Positions 23,740 to 36,537 of a DNA stretch of 64,000 bases are shown here, piece by piece; positions within the stretch are counted from its first letter, which is position 1, and each line of letters starts with the position of its first letter. A model generated the notes under the pieces. That model was not told where the DNA came from. It saw only the letters and a program-made list of their open reading frames with translations, and ran no database searches. Where the stretch lies: positions 32,778,543-32,842,542 of the forward strand of contig NC_064754.1 of the NCBI RefSeq assembly GCF_011397635.1, written 5' to 3'. This stretch comes from Epinephelus fuscoguttatus. Lineage: Eukaryota; Chordata; Actinopteri; Perciformes; Serranidae. Position numbers and translations under genes: made by a program.

Positions 23740-24180
23740 CTGCCGCACCTGAGTCATTTCGAAGCGGGGGGCGTGGGGTTGTAAAGCGTTTAGGGTAATG
23801 GCAACATCACTTTCATGATATCTGACTTATACACACACTCTCTCTTTCTCTCCTTTTCACGCACAAGTTGCTGCTGAGATGCGCACAGCTCTAACACACA
23901 CTGACAGTATTAAATGTGGGCCTGTGCTGAAGTGCTCATGAGCATTGCGTCTACATGAGCTTCAGTGAAGTTGCTGTGCTGCTATAAGGGGAAACGAGGA
24001 GGGAAAGAACCTATCGTGCTCATTTTTATTAGTAGTTTTAATTTCCTCTCCAAGTCCCTGCGCTCTCCGCACTGAAACTGAACATCAAAGGTGAGACAGG
24101 AGAGCGATGAGCAGAGGGATGAAGGGCCTCCGTTTCAAACGGGAGCAGATATGAGCCATAAAGGGAGGAGATCGTGCTGC

Positions 24181-24334
24181 ATTTGCATTAAAAGGCAAAT
24201 TGGGGTGAATTACCGTAGGGAGTATTGCGTTATATAGATGTTGAGCGCAGCGCACTGGTGTCACACTGCGCTACATGCTGCCGCTGGAGGAGCTGAGCGC
24301 AGGATACCGCAGAAATAAAAGGCTGAAGTGCACT

Positions 24335-24383
<49 letters not shown>

Positions 24384-24764
24384 CCCTGAAGTGCACCGGA
24401 GCAAAGGGGAGTATCCCGAGGTGAGGAGGAGAAAGAGGGAGCGGACAGAGGACTGGGGAGAGGGATAAATAGCAGAAGAGAGGAGTAGAAGGGACGCGGG
24501 GCTGCTGCAAGCAGGGATACCTGCATACATCAAGATAACACGGGAGTTTAATCTCAATTAGATGACAGTCTAATTAACGGTGCTGGTGACTGCGCCAAAA
24601 CGCGCACACACATTGGAGATTTTCTCCGCCCGCACATCCAACTTTTCTTTTCCTCCGCTTCACGGGCTGACCCCTCGCTCGCTGGTTCGTACCGAGGCTC
24701 TGTGCTCATCACTTGGACTTGGATCTCCTGTGCTGTAAAAGCCGCATCGGCTGTCTTATCTGTG
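24181..24764 (+). promoter_or_regulatory. fgf20 proximal promoter and 5' UTR (candidate)
   Basis: An exact octamer ATTTGCAT (24181-24188) lies 42 bp upstream of a TATA-like TATATAG (24231-24237). If that TATA is used, transcription would start near 24262 and the 5' UTR would be about 500 nt, containing the (GA)n tract at 24338-24379. A second AT-rich site, GATAAATAG, lies near 24465. The assignment is from motif inspection only. Confidence 0.35.
24338..24379. repeat. (GA)n microsatellite upstream of fgf20
   Basis: About 20 GA units located 385 bp before the fgf20 ATG, probably in the 5' UTR or core promoter. Confidence 0.95.
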
Positions 24765-26585
<1,821 letters not shown>

Positions 26586-27660
26586 GACTGAAGGGGCGTT
26601 ACCTTGACCCCATCAGAGCTGCAAAGCAAGTGCACCTAATCCTAACCCACTCTTGAGGGAGATGGAAGATCTGGTTGATCTGGACAAAACAGGATCATAA
26701 ACAGTGCACCAAATCAACACTCCCCACTGATGGCATGGAGGAAGGACAGAGATCCTTTCTGACCCACACTAGCCGGGGAGCTTGACTGAACAGCACCAGG
26801 GATCTTCTGTGGAAGATGTAAAGGCCCCTTACACAGACACAAACACTTGGGCCTCTAATATTGCCCTTTTATGGGCCTATGCAGAGGCCCTGGTGGCCAA
26901 ACAGACAAGTCATGGATTTGAGTTTCCACTTCTTAAATCCAGCTACCTGCTTGTCCAAACTGCATGTTCAGGAGGTCAAAAGTATGGGAACTAGGAGGTG
27001 AGATTAACAACTAGCTGCTAGCGTCTTTCTGCTGTGGCTGCTGAGTCTTGTCAATTCCACTGTTTTCAGTTATTTTTATTCAAATCACTACTGTGGCTGC
27101 TAAGTAAATGATTTATTGAAATGCTTAATCCTCTATACCGTGTGGCTGGTTTACACAAAAAGGTAGTTTCATGCACTGGAAATCAGCCATGTCTGTTGTG
27201 GGAAACGGGTCTGAGAGCTGGGGGAATCATCTCCATCGGACTGACTGTTGAGATGGTGTGGACGGATTCCCTTTGAAACTGCTCCAAAGAGAAATGCTGC
27301 TCGGAAAATATGACTTTTCTACAAAGTGCATGAGGAACAAAAGAAGAAGGATGTCTCCAGTGGAGTTTTATAAGGACTTTTTCTGTGGTGTCCCGTGGCG
27401 GATTACTGCGTGTTCTGTTGGAACTCCAGAGACTCATCTAGACCCCAGTGAAGGAATTTGGTTGTTCTCACACTGACTGCAGTCAAACAACGAGCACAGG
27501 GCTGACAAAGACACCCTTACAAACCTGTTGGCAGATTTTATTCTTATTTATGAATTTTTGTTTCCTAGGACATACAGTATATTTATTTCATATATTTATT
27601 TATTTTGAGAATATATTTTTACAGGTATGAGACAAAATAAAAAAGATATTCAGAAAAAGC
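26586..27660 (+). other. fgf20 3' UTR with AU-rich elements and poly(A) signal
   Basis: About 1.07 kb from the stop to the AATAAA at 27636-27641. Near the end, several ATTTA pentamers lie in AT-rich context (27540-27605, for example tatttatttcatatatttat), the arrangement that destabilises mRNAs of signalling genes. The true 3' end is inferred from the signal. Confidence 0.6.
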
Positions 27661-30600
27661 CATGAGAGATTTTTCCTTGTTGTTGTGTTGTCATAGTATA
27701 AACTGCTGTTTTCCATTCTCACAGTGTGACTGAAGAGGTATATCAGTTTTTCAGACTTTGTGTTCACAGCATTGACTGACCTTGTGTCATATGGGTAAGT
27801 GATGATGCAACATCTGTCTGGTCAAAAACAGCACAGTATTTCCATGTGTCGCTTTATCACAATCTGCTTATCGACAAGCTGAGGTGACGTTTTCAGCTCT
27901 TCAAGGCTGGCCCAAAATTTATCTGGTGCTGTTGTTGGAGCGACAAGTCCTTAAAACCCCACTCCAGCCAATGTTACCTCCTGTTTCCCCCCTTCATCAA
28001 TGAGGGAATGGGGGTGAGGTTAATAGTCAGATGTAATCCATTACCATGGCAACCAGATCATTGTAGTATATGAGTCAAAGCAGTAGCATGGATGGCAATA
28101 GCGGTCACTCTAACATGAGTTATGAGGTAGAGGAATTTTCTCCACCTCCGTCACCTGAAGGAATTATGAATGAATATAAATTTAAAATTACCTGGAATTC
28201 ACTTACTTCTGAGTAACAACTGCTTAGTTTAACCATTTAACTGAGTTGATATGGGCAACTAGTTTTGTTGCTAGTTTCTGTAATGCAGACAAGTTAATGA
28301 AATAGCCTAATTTTAAATGAATATTCCTGTCAGTTTATATCCATAAGATAAGTAAGATAGCCATACTGTATATTAGCTACTTTGTACCAAACAGGGCTTC
28401 CACTTTGGGGTCTCAATCACCCTGTCGGCATTTATTTTGCCAGTCATTTCCTTAGCAACTTTATCTCTTACGTGGCCTATTGTAGTGTGTAGATGTTAGC
28501 TCACCCATAGCACACACACACTGTGTAACAGCTGAAGTTTCACGGTGCTGTGCTGGCTCCAAAAATTGAAGAAAACATCCCAAAACCAAAGGTCATTGTG
28601 TTGTTTTTCCTGTGACTCACACAGACCTATGCTGTATGTGTGCGGCAAGTGCAGACAGTAACAATACACATTCTGCATCACATCCGCTCTATGAATGGTC
28701 TGCATCTATTAAGTCATCAATGTAGTCATTATACAAGATAAGTTCAAAAAGCTCACAACCATGTTTATCAGTTTGCAGCTGAGACAAAAAGAGGCATGAC
28801 AGTGCCCCTGTGCAAGCTTGGAGGATGACCTGCAGCTTCTGCTTTTAGTACCAACCTTCTTTTGTTTTTTCTAACTTTGAGCATAAAATGAAGTTATATG
28901 TAAAACAATATTTGGCAAACAGCAGGGCTAATCAATATTGTCAGGTAAACTCAGACAAATATAAAATAAAAATACAAAAATACAGTGGAGTGGAGCTTGA
29001 ACCTTGAAGCCGGTGTCCAAAAGAATTAAAAATACTGAATGCAGTGATTCAGTACTGTACTTTCGTACAGCTGGGGGACTTGAAAGAGACAGATAAAAAG
29101 GAGCATGGTCCAAACTGATGCAGCGGAGACAGAGATATACTGACATAAGTCAAGCAACAACAACACTTGTCGTAAAAATTCCAATAATTCCCATAATGCA
29201 ACTATTTTGTTAGTCCCTCCTTATCTGGTAAACACTCATCATTTTCAAACTCCACAGCCCCACATTGTGTTAAATATCTGTAGTACTGTATGTAGGCCCA
29301 AGCTGAGTACTCAAGTGATGTCACTCGGGTCACTTTCTCAGAGTTGATAAAGCTCCTCCAGAATCACAGAAGACACATTTCCATCTCTTTATACAGGCCA
29401 AGTCGTAGCTACTCCCCAAGTAAATTGACTTTACTGGAGTGCCCCTTTAACATACAGTATGGCTAAGTATACACAGCACAAACCTGCACATTGCAGACTC
29501 TCCATACTGACAATTAGACGGTCATACTTGTGGATTGACAAGCATAAGTCTGCTAAACTTTTGTTGCATTGTATCAGCCTGGATTAATTAAGATAATATT
29601 AAAGAATAGGTCAGTTTCTGTCCAAATCTGTTGATATGGCAGCACTCCAATGTAATAATGCAGGGAGCTTTTGTTAGCTGTCCCTGAAAAGGACTGTGGA
29701 CCACCAATATGGATGCTTTGTTAAAGGTTAATTTTTGCTACAATTTGATTGCATAATGTAGTAGCTCACCTTTTCTCACCCTACAGCATCACTAATACCT
29801 AAACCACCGTTCTCTGTGATACTGCAATCTAATCCTTGTGGTAAAGTTTATTTCCAAACCACTATACTGAATAAAACAACAATTAAACTACAAAGTCCTC
29901 CGTGTTTTATGTAACATTAAAACTCATGATCAAAGTTTTTCAAGCTTTAATGTCAAAACTATTCCTCTGAATAATTTAAAGTATTTCAGTAAGTAGACTG
30001 CGTTACTCTATTCCAGTAAAAGCCTGGGTATTTTCATATTTCCAAATCGTTCCTGTGGCCAGTTTCCAGCGTTATTATGGAGGATCTTTATATAATGCAT
30101 ATTATACATTTCATTTTTCTGGCCTAAGGAATGTGTCACACAAAGTCAGAAAGGTGAAAAAGACACCAGAAAAGCAGGAATGAGACAGAAGTGACAAAAT
30201 AGTGAAAACTAAGGTTCAACTAAAGGAGACGGAGTGATGGAAAAGCAGGTAAATAACATGAAGTCATCCAAGTGAGGAGACAGACAGCACGCGCTTCCTC
30301 TGACAGACACTGCAATTAGACAAGTGACTGGCAGGCCAAGTGCACTGCTGCACTCTTTCATCCCCCCTTCATCATCCCTTTATCTCCCTCTTCATCCGCC
30401 TGTCTTGGATGAATCATACCTGCTTCTTATGACACCTGAGACTGAACTGGCCAGATGTCACCCTGGCATAGGTGAAAGACAGATGAGTGCTCAAGTTAGG
30501 AAATGATGTAGCAAGACAGGAAAAGATGATTATGAGAAATAAGAGGATGGTTATTGAAGGCAGCTCTCAGCATTGAATTGTAAAGAACATTTTGTGCCTT

Positions 30601-30737
30601 AGAAACAGCAGTTGACAAAACAATCTCACCTTAAGGTCCAGTTAGCAGCTGGTCCAGAGCTTTTCATTAACGTATCCTCATACAGCACACATTCAACGCT
30701 TAATTTTGGTTTCACATGGGACACAAACAGCAGTCTC
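27661..30737. other. Gene-free sequence downstream of fgf20
   Basis: AT-rich sequence with no supported exon. The part from about 29590 to 30120 has the feel of a dispersed repeat, but no second copy was found in the window. Enhancers for fgf20 could lie here; none can be identified. Confidence 0.5.
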
Positions 30738-30738
30738 C

Positions 30739-31696
30739 TGGGCCCTCATTTATAAAAAGAACATACCACAGAAAACTGGGCATACGGTCATTTCCACACA
30801 AACCTCAGCATATATCAATGTGGACGTGAGCGGAAGCTATGATCAAATCTCACGTCAGGTCTCAACTCATGCAGGCATGCTTGATTGAGTCAGCGAGGAC
30901 TTGAGGTGCAGCTTAGTAAACCTGGCTGAGGTGGAGAATTGGTATTAGATGCCAGTTAGAATATGGTCTGAGTATTTGCAGCCACATATTGATCACTTAA
31001 ACATGTATAGCCTACGAGAAAATATTATATTTTGTAAAGACCACTCTCTGTCACAGCTGGCAGTTGCCTGGCCCTGTGGAACTCGCTCCAGGCTGACCAA
31101 AGGCTGAACTTTTTTTTTTTAACACTGACAAGGCAATGTTTGTTTGGATTTATCATTTGTGGTGCGTCTGTGTCTCCTCCTCCACCTGTTATGCCAGAAA
31201 TGGAAGCAGACCCAATGCACGTGGCCATGCGCTCCTCGGTCTGGGTCAGTTAGAAGCTATGATACAAATATTAAAATTATATCAATATTGTATAATATAA
31301 GGGCTAACATTATTAGCATACATAGGCTGTAGGTTGGAACATATCATGGATGTATAAATTAAATATTTCAACGTCAGCTTGAGTGTGACTGTCTACTGCA
31401 ACGCTGTTGACTGCAGCAGTGATTTCTTTCCATATGTTTTTGCAACTTCCTTTGATGCCTCTTTTCAGGCTGCTGAATAAAACCATTTGGTGAAATTGGA
31501 CCTGGGGCATCGGTGCTTCTATTTTTTGTTTTTTGTTCTATTTTTGGTATTATGTCTCTCCATATCGTAAACTCTAGGGGCTGAAGCCTCTCAACAGAGA
31601 ATACTGGGACGGGACATGTAAATGATGATGATGACTGATGATTTCTGTGCTTGGATCTACACTAGTTTGTATGTTAATTTGATAAATGAAGGCCCT
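30739..31696 (-). mobile_element. PIF/Harbinger-like DNA transposon remnant
   Basis: Ends are inverted: CTGGGCCCTCATTTATAAA at the left and, reverse-complemented, CCAGGGCCTTCATTTATCAA at the right. About 960 bp long. The minus strand contains a Myb/SANT-type fragment (31510-31380) and a Gly-rich tail fragment (31228-31100) resembling the DNA-binding protein of Harbinger elements. The transposase itself is absent, so the copy is internally deleted. Confidence 0.55.
31025..31510 (-). pseudogene. Broken Myb/SANT-like (Harbinger accessory) coding remnant
   Basis: The fragment LFSSLKRGIKGSCKNIWKEI then TAAVNSVAV has the spacing of the trihelix/SANT domain seen in Harbinger-associated proteins of fish. 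It is interrupted by frame changes after residue 50 or so, and a downstream frame carries ITGGGGDTDAPQMI. Not functional; the family assignment is from memory of the domain's wording. Confidence 0.45.
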
Positions 31697-31984
31697 GGAT
31701 TGAAGTCCTGTGTTTGTTTGACCCAGACACCTCCCTACACTTCCTTTGCTCCTGTCCTATGAAGGAGGACAGCCTGCAGCACATAGGTCACGTAATCACA
31801 GCCCCCTGGCTCGGGATTACATGGGTTATTATAGTGCATTATTTTTTTGTAGGTGTAAGTATGAACAGTGAATGAGAACAGCTTAAATCATATGGTGATA
31901 ATTTTATGATAAAACGGAAATTTACACCTCTTCAACTGAAGATTTGCTAAACCCTTACCCTTAAAAGGGATTGTTCAATCACAG

Positions 31985-32310
31985 CATCGCAACTATACCT
32001 AGGCATAATAGGCCAGAATCAAATGTTGACATTGTACATTTCTGCAAACCACAAATACATTTCATTTCATATGTCAACAATAAAACCAGTTGTGTTTAAG
32101 TGATGTATTGTTGTTTTACAAGTGACTTTTCAGGCATCAGATGTGGGTGTTTTTAGCAACCTGTTGCTGTTTTCCCACCAGCAATAGTGAGACAAAAGGT
32201 GGTTGGTTTTTACTGAGACATCGCTGCATTTCCTCATCCTTTACTAACCATAACCAAGTGGTTTTTCAGCCTAAACCTGACCAAATGTTAACATTTTTCT
32301 CTGCTGACTG
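31985..32310 (+). repeat. Dispersed repeat, related to 56150-56215
   Basis: Shares the string 'tttctgcaaaccacaaata' and flanking 'ccagaat...ttgacattgta' with 56150-56215. The part to 32310 ('actgagacatcgctgcattt') resembles a common fish repeat. Class unknown. Confidence 0.4.
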
Positions 32311-32510
32311 GTTTGCATGGAAAGTCTGTCAAGCTTTGTATTCCTCTGCATGTTGTAGTGGCGTTCATGGGGGTAGTGTCTTTTTGTTAGCCTGTGGAAA
32401 CAAAAACACACAGCAAAACTGCGAGAAGGGAATTAAACAGTGTGTTTCTCCGCTCAAACATACAATGCAGATGTTAGTATGTCTACCTAACTAGCTTACT
32501 AGCTACAGCT

Positions 32511-34379
32511 GACATCAAGGGCGTAGGCTTTGCTTGAACTTTGGGGGTCCTTGGTTTTGAAAGTAACTCTTCATTAGTCATGCAGATATAGAATTACTTT
32601 CAAATCCAAGCAGCATGTTGTCAGTTAACTACTAATTATTTTGTGGGGTTACATTAGAAAAAGCCCTGTTCAGGACTGGGACATCCACTGTTTATTATTA
32701 ACCTGCTGTGTAGGAGCTGGTTTTGGATGTTGCTGACTGTACAGTGTTTTAGTGGCTCCTAATTTTGTCAGAGTGACACTCAGAAGCCCCTGCTCCAATC
32801 GTCACTCAAATAAGTTTGCCAAACACATTGAGAAGTTGTTACTCTCAAAGTCTTTCCTCTAGCTGAAAGTGAACTGTAAGCTAGGCATGTAACTGTATGA
32901 CCTTTGTCATGTCATACCGAGGTCTAACTAGCTCTTTACAGTACAAAAAACAATGCTGCTCCTTCTACATGGATTGTTCGGTAAATCAGTAGGTAAGGTA
33001 AAGTGGAGTGAAACTGGAGTAAGTATAATTCAGTTACCAGAACTCAGTAACTTGTCAATCTTTTAAATTACCTTGGCGCACCTTAAGCCCTCTTTGCACA
33101 TGACTAGAATTACCTGGGGACCATGTGTGATGTAGGAATTTACCCCCACGTAATGTGAAGGAACCTTTGTTCTACTTTGCACAGAATAAGTGTTCTAACA
33201 GGCTCTATAGTGCTGTGAGTGAAGTACAATGCTTGAACGCCCCCACTGTGACGTCCACAGGACCCCTGTGTGCTGAGGATGGGAGCGAAAAGGCTCAACA
33301 AAGCCTGACTGACCTCACGCAGCATCGAAGCAGAACTCGCTGCTGCCTGTCGGCCTGCACCCTTCAACATCTGGCCTATGTTGTTTGCCTGACACTGGGG
33401 AAACACCACCTCTGTCAGATATGTCTCAAATTGTTACATGTCTCCAGCTGCATTTCACATCAAGGAGATGTTGCCATGTACAGGTCGGTGCCAGCATACA
33501 GGCTCATCAGCTCGGCAACATGTTTCAGATAAGATTACAGGGTGCTGTGGTTCACATCTGCCCAGTTGTGCAGGCGGGAGCATGGCTACATTGTGTCTAG
33601 TTAAGACATGGTTCGGTTCGTGTATAATCCTCTGATAAGGGTATACAGTGTAGGATGAGATAAAGCAGAACATCAGACAGACAGCGCCTGAGTACCAGCA
33701 TATGTACACTGACTGAGAGTGTGTGGAAGACACAGAAAGAGAGAGAGAGAGCTTCAAACCAGGCACGAGAAAGAGGGAGAGGTATGACTTGAAAGTTTGT
33801 AAGAAACAGGTGGGTTTCTGAGGGGAAGAATTAAGGGAAAAAGCTGCATGTGGGTTCTTAGCGTTGCCGGCCTGTCAGGTTACAATCTTCCTTTGAAGTG
33901 TGCGTGTGTTTGCAGGGAGGGGGAGGCATGTTTATGTGAGTCAAAGTGACTGCGTAGATTCATGTCAGTACAACTTCTGTGTGTGTGTGTGTGTGCGTGT
34001 GTGTGTGTGATCTGTGAATCTGTGTGAAGGTGAGCCAGGGGTTCTCCTGACTAGAGGGCTGTCTGACTGATGTGTGGAGGCTCGTGTGTGTATGTGTGTA
34101 TTGCCGCACCTCCACCCCCTCTCCTCATCCTCTGTCTGTCCTCTGTGGGGTTTTCCATGGACTGGTTAGATCTCCACTGCTGGATACAGCAGGTAATGGT
34201 CCATGCAGAGATAACCAGAGCAAAAGAAGTAGGAAACGGACAAAAAGAATTATCTTCTCTTGAAATCATTGTACCTCTTCGCTGCAAATTTCCCCTTCGT
34301 CTCCTCAGTGTGCAGTGTCTCCTCAGTCGTCTTTTGTCATGTTCTCAAGTACTCAGAGGCACCCTCAAGAATGGCCCAC
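32511..34379. other. Gene-free sequence
   Basis: No supported gene. A GC-richer patch at 33240-33420 gives open frames on both strands without recognisable protein features. A (TG)n tract lies at about 33978-34008 and a GA tract at 33735-33752. Confidence 0.5.
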
Positions 34380-34383
34380 CCTG

Positions 34384-34512
34384 TTAGAATTTACAATATT
34401 TTGGCAAGGGAACAACTGGCACGGGCATTTATAAAGGGGTCCCTTGAACGCTCACCTTGAGATATCCGAATGAAAATGAGTTCTATGGGTACTCATGAGT
34501 CTCCCCTAAACT
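34384..34512 (+). repeat. Dispersed repeat, inverted partner of 36421-36537
   Basis: Contains 'aaaggggtcccttgaac' and 'gttctatgggtactcatgag'. The reverse complement with a few substitutions occurs 2 kb away at 36421-36537. Non-coding; likely two independent insertions of one family. Confidence 0.65.
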
Positions 34513-34714
34513 TGTAAAGGCTTATTCCCAGTAAATGTTTTGTTCCTTACAATCAGTGCACTTCATATAAAGCAGTATATTCGTCTTTTTAAGAAAAAGG
34601 TCAGCCAGCCTATTTGAAGACCAATGAATCGCCTAAAACTTGTATAGACATGGCACAAAAAACAGGATTGTTGTAAAGCTCATAATATTAACTGTATCAG
34701 TATTAGTCCATGTA

Positions 34715-35000
34715 CATTCAATTTTCAATTTTATTCAATTCAATTTTATTTATAAAGCCCAATATCACAAATCAAAATTTGCCTCACAGGGCTTTACAGC
34801 ATACGACATCCCTCTGTCCTTTGGACCCTCGCAGCGGATAAGGAAAAACTCCCCAAAAAACCCCTTTAACATGGAAAAAAACGGTAGAAACCTCAGGAAG
34901 AGCAACTGAGGAGGGATCCCTCTTCCAGGACAGACAGATGTGCAATAGATGTCGTACAAAACAGATCAACATAATAAATTAACAGTAATCCGTATGACAC

Positions 35001-35038
<38 letters not shown>

Positions 35039-35100
35039 GACAGACAGTAATGACAGTAGCTTACAACAACATTAATGAAAGTGATAATATTGTAGTTATA
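34715..35100 (+). repeat. Dispersed fish repeat, copy A (with internal GA tract)
   Basis: Starts 'caattttatttataaagccc', contains 'aactgaggagggatccctct' and 'gtacaaaacagatcaacata', then a (GA)n tract at 35004-35031. A diverged direct copy is at 39970-40210 ('agaggagggatcattctccc'). No coding frame; class unknown to me. Confidence 0.6.
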
Positions 35101-35440
35101 ATTCTGGCCATTGTGGCACAGTATGTTGTAGGTACATAGTACGTCAAATTATTAGTATCATTATATTCCTTAACTCTCATACTGGTAGTTAGTTTTCAAC
35201 CAGTGTCTATACTGGAACAACATAGACAAATTCCTGAAATTCAGTCATGGCTTTTGGTTTTGGTGTGCTACTTTTGGTGGCCCCATCCATACCCCCCTGT
35301 GAAACATTTCTGGGGGCGCCACTGCAGGTATTGCAACACTGAAAGCACTTCGACGTTAAACATGTCAAATAAGGCATGGCTGAGAGTAAGAACAGAGAAT
35401 TCAAACCCTCCTCAGCCACTGTCCCTTTTATGTGTCATAA

Positions 35441-35445
<5 letters not shown>

Positions 35446-35473
<28 letters not shown>
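35446..35473. repeat. (TG)n microsatellite
   Basis: About 13 TG units. Confidence 0.9.
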
Positions 35474-35475
<2 letters not shown>

Positions 35476-36420
35476 TTTGATTTCCCAACAGGCAGGTGTA
35501 GAAGTCAGTGATCTCTGCTTGTACGTATCCACGACTAGCGGAGTCCACACAGGTGTTCTTCCTGCAGTCGTCAACACACACGCACACTCACTTAAGACAT
35601 ACGCGCACCATCTGTCATCACCTCTCTCTGCGTGAGATTAATGGTGCTGTGTGAATGACTCAGCTGTGGTGAATTCAGACAAAAAGAAAAAAAAAAACTC
35701 TGCGTCCTTTCCAAATTCTTAGACATATTAGACAGCTATGAACTCATCCAACTTTTGACTGTAACAAATGACTTAACCTCTTAAGCTCTGACGTACTCAC
35801 TGGTGACTCCATCTCAACCAACTCAAACTTCCATGTTCTGAGCATACCAAACACAGTATATAGGAGATGCACCCTACAATATATGTACTTCAAATGTGCT
35901 TGTGCTAATTTTAACATCCCTACATTAACGGGGCTTTCAAATGGTAATCCATGTGTGTTTTGTTTTAGGAAAGCCCGTGGTCATGGGTGCAGTTAAACTT
36001 GAAGGGAAAGATCACCTTAAAAGAAACCAATGTTGACTGTTGGCAGGACATGAACCACACTCTGTGGTGTTATAAAGTCACATGCTTTGTATGCCAAACC
36101 ATCCACCTTGTCTCAACACATTTTTCAGCAGCATAACGTCACACGTCTGTACTTCCACTTACACTACTCAAAAGTAAAAAGATTAATTATAAAGCTGCAC
36201 TAATCAGTATGTTACATCAACAATGGATCAAATGACTTAATGTGTAATGTAAGATGTGTCACTCGTATCAGCATCTCTGCAGTTCCTGTCACCTCTGTGT
36301 GCATTTTAGTGTCTTTCAGCTCATTGTTTTGGTTTTACAACCTGCAACTTCACTGTGTTGATTCACTCTCAGCGCTGGCGCTTGATTGTAAGAAACAAAA
36401 CATTTACAAGGAGCAAGCCC

Positions 36421-36537
36421 TCTAAGATTTATGGGAGACTCGTGAGTACCCATAGAACCAGTTTTCATTCAGATTTCTTGAGGTGAGAGTTCAAGGGACC
36501 CCTTTAAAAATTCCCTTATCAAAATTTTGCCTAAATT
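36421..36537 (-). repeat. Dispersed repeat, inverted partner of 34384-34512
   Basis: Reverse-complement copy: 'ctcgtgagtacccatagaac' and 'gttcaagggacccctttaaa' mirror the first copy. Confidence 0.65.

Larger units (their letters stand above)
19871..24180. other. micu3-fgf20 divergent intergenic region
   Basis: The spacer between the two divergent genes. It contains the inverted-repeat element at 20240-20838, a (TG)n tract at 22217-22252, a long (TG)n at 23551-23613, a CT tract at about 23709-23741, and GC-richer sequence with many CpG from about 22600 rightward. No exon was recognised. Confidence 0.55.

Noticed and set aside
24702..24764. Upstream in-frame extension of the fgf20 reading frame
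   Set aside because: It begins with GTG, not ATG, and encodes nothing like an FGF N-terminus. The first ATG in frame is at 24765 with a good context and gives MGAAAEVG, like the M-x-x-x-x-EVG of FGF9 and FGF20.
33155..33532. 125-residue open frame in a GC-richer patch
   Set aside because: Also open on the opposite strand, no domain wording, cysteine-rich random composition and no splice or family support.
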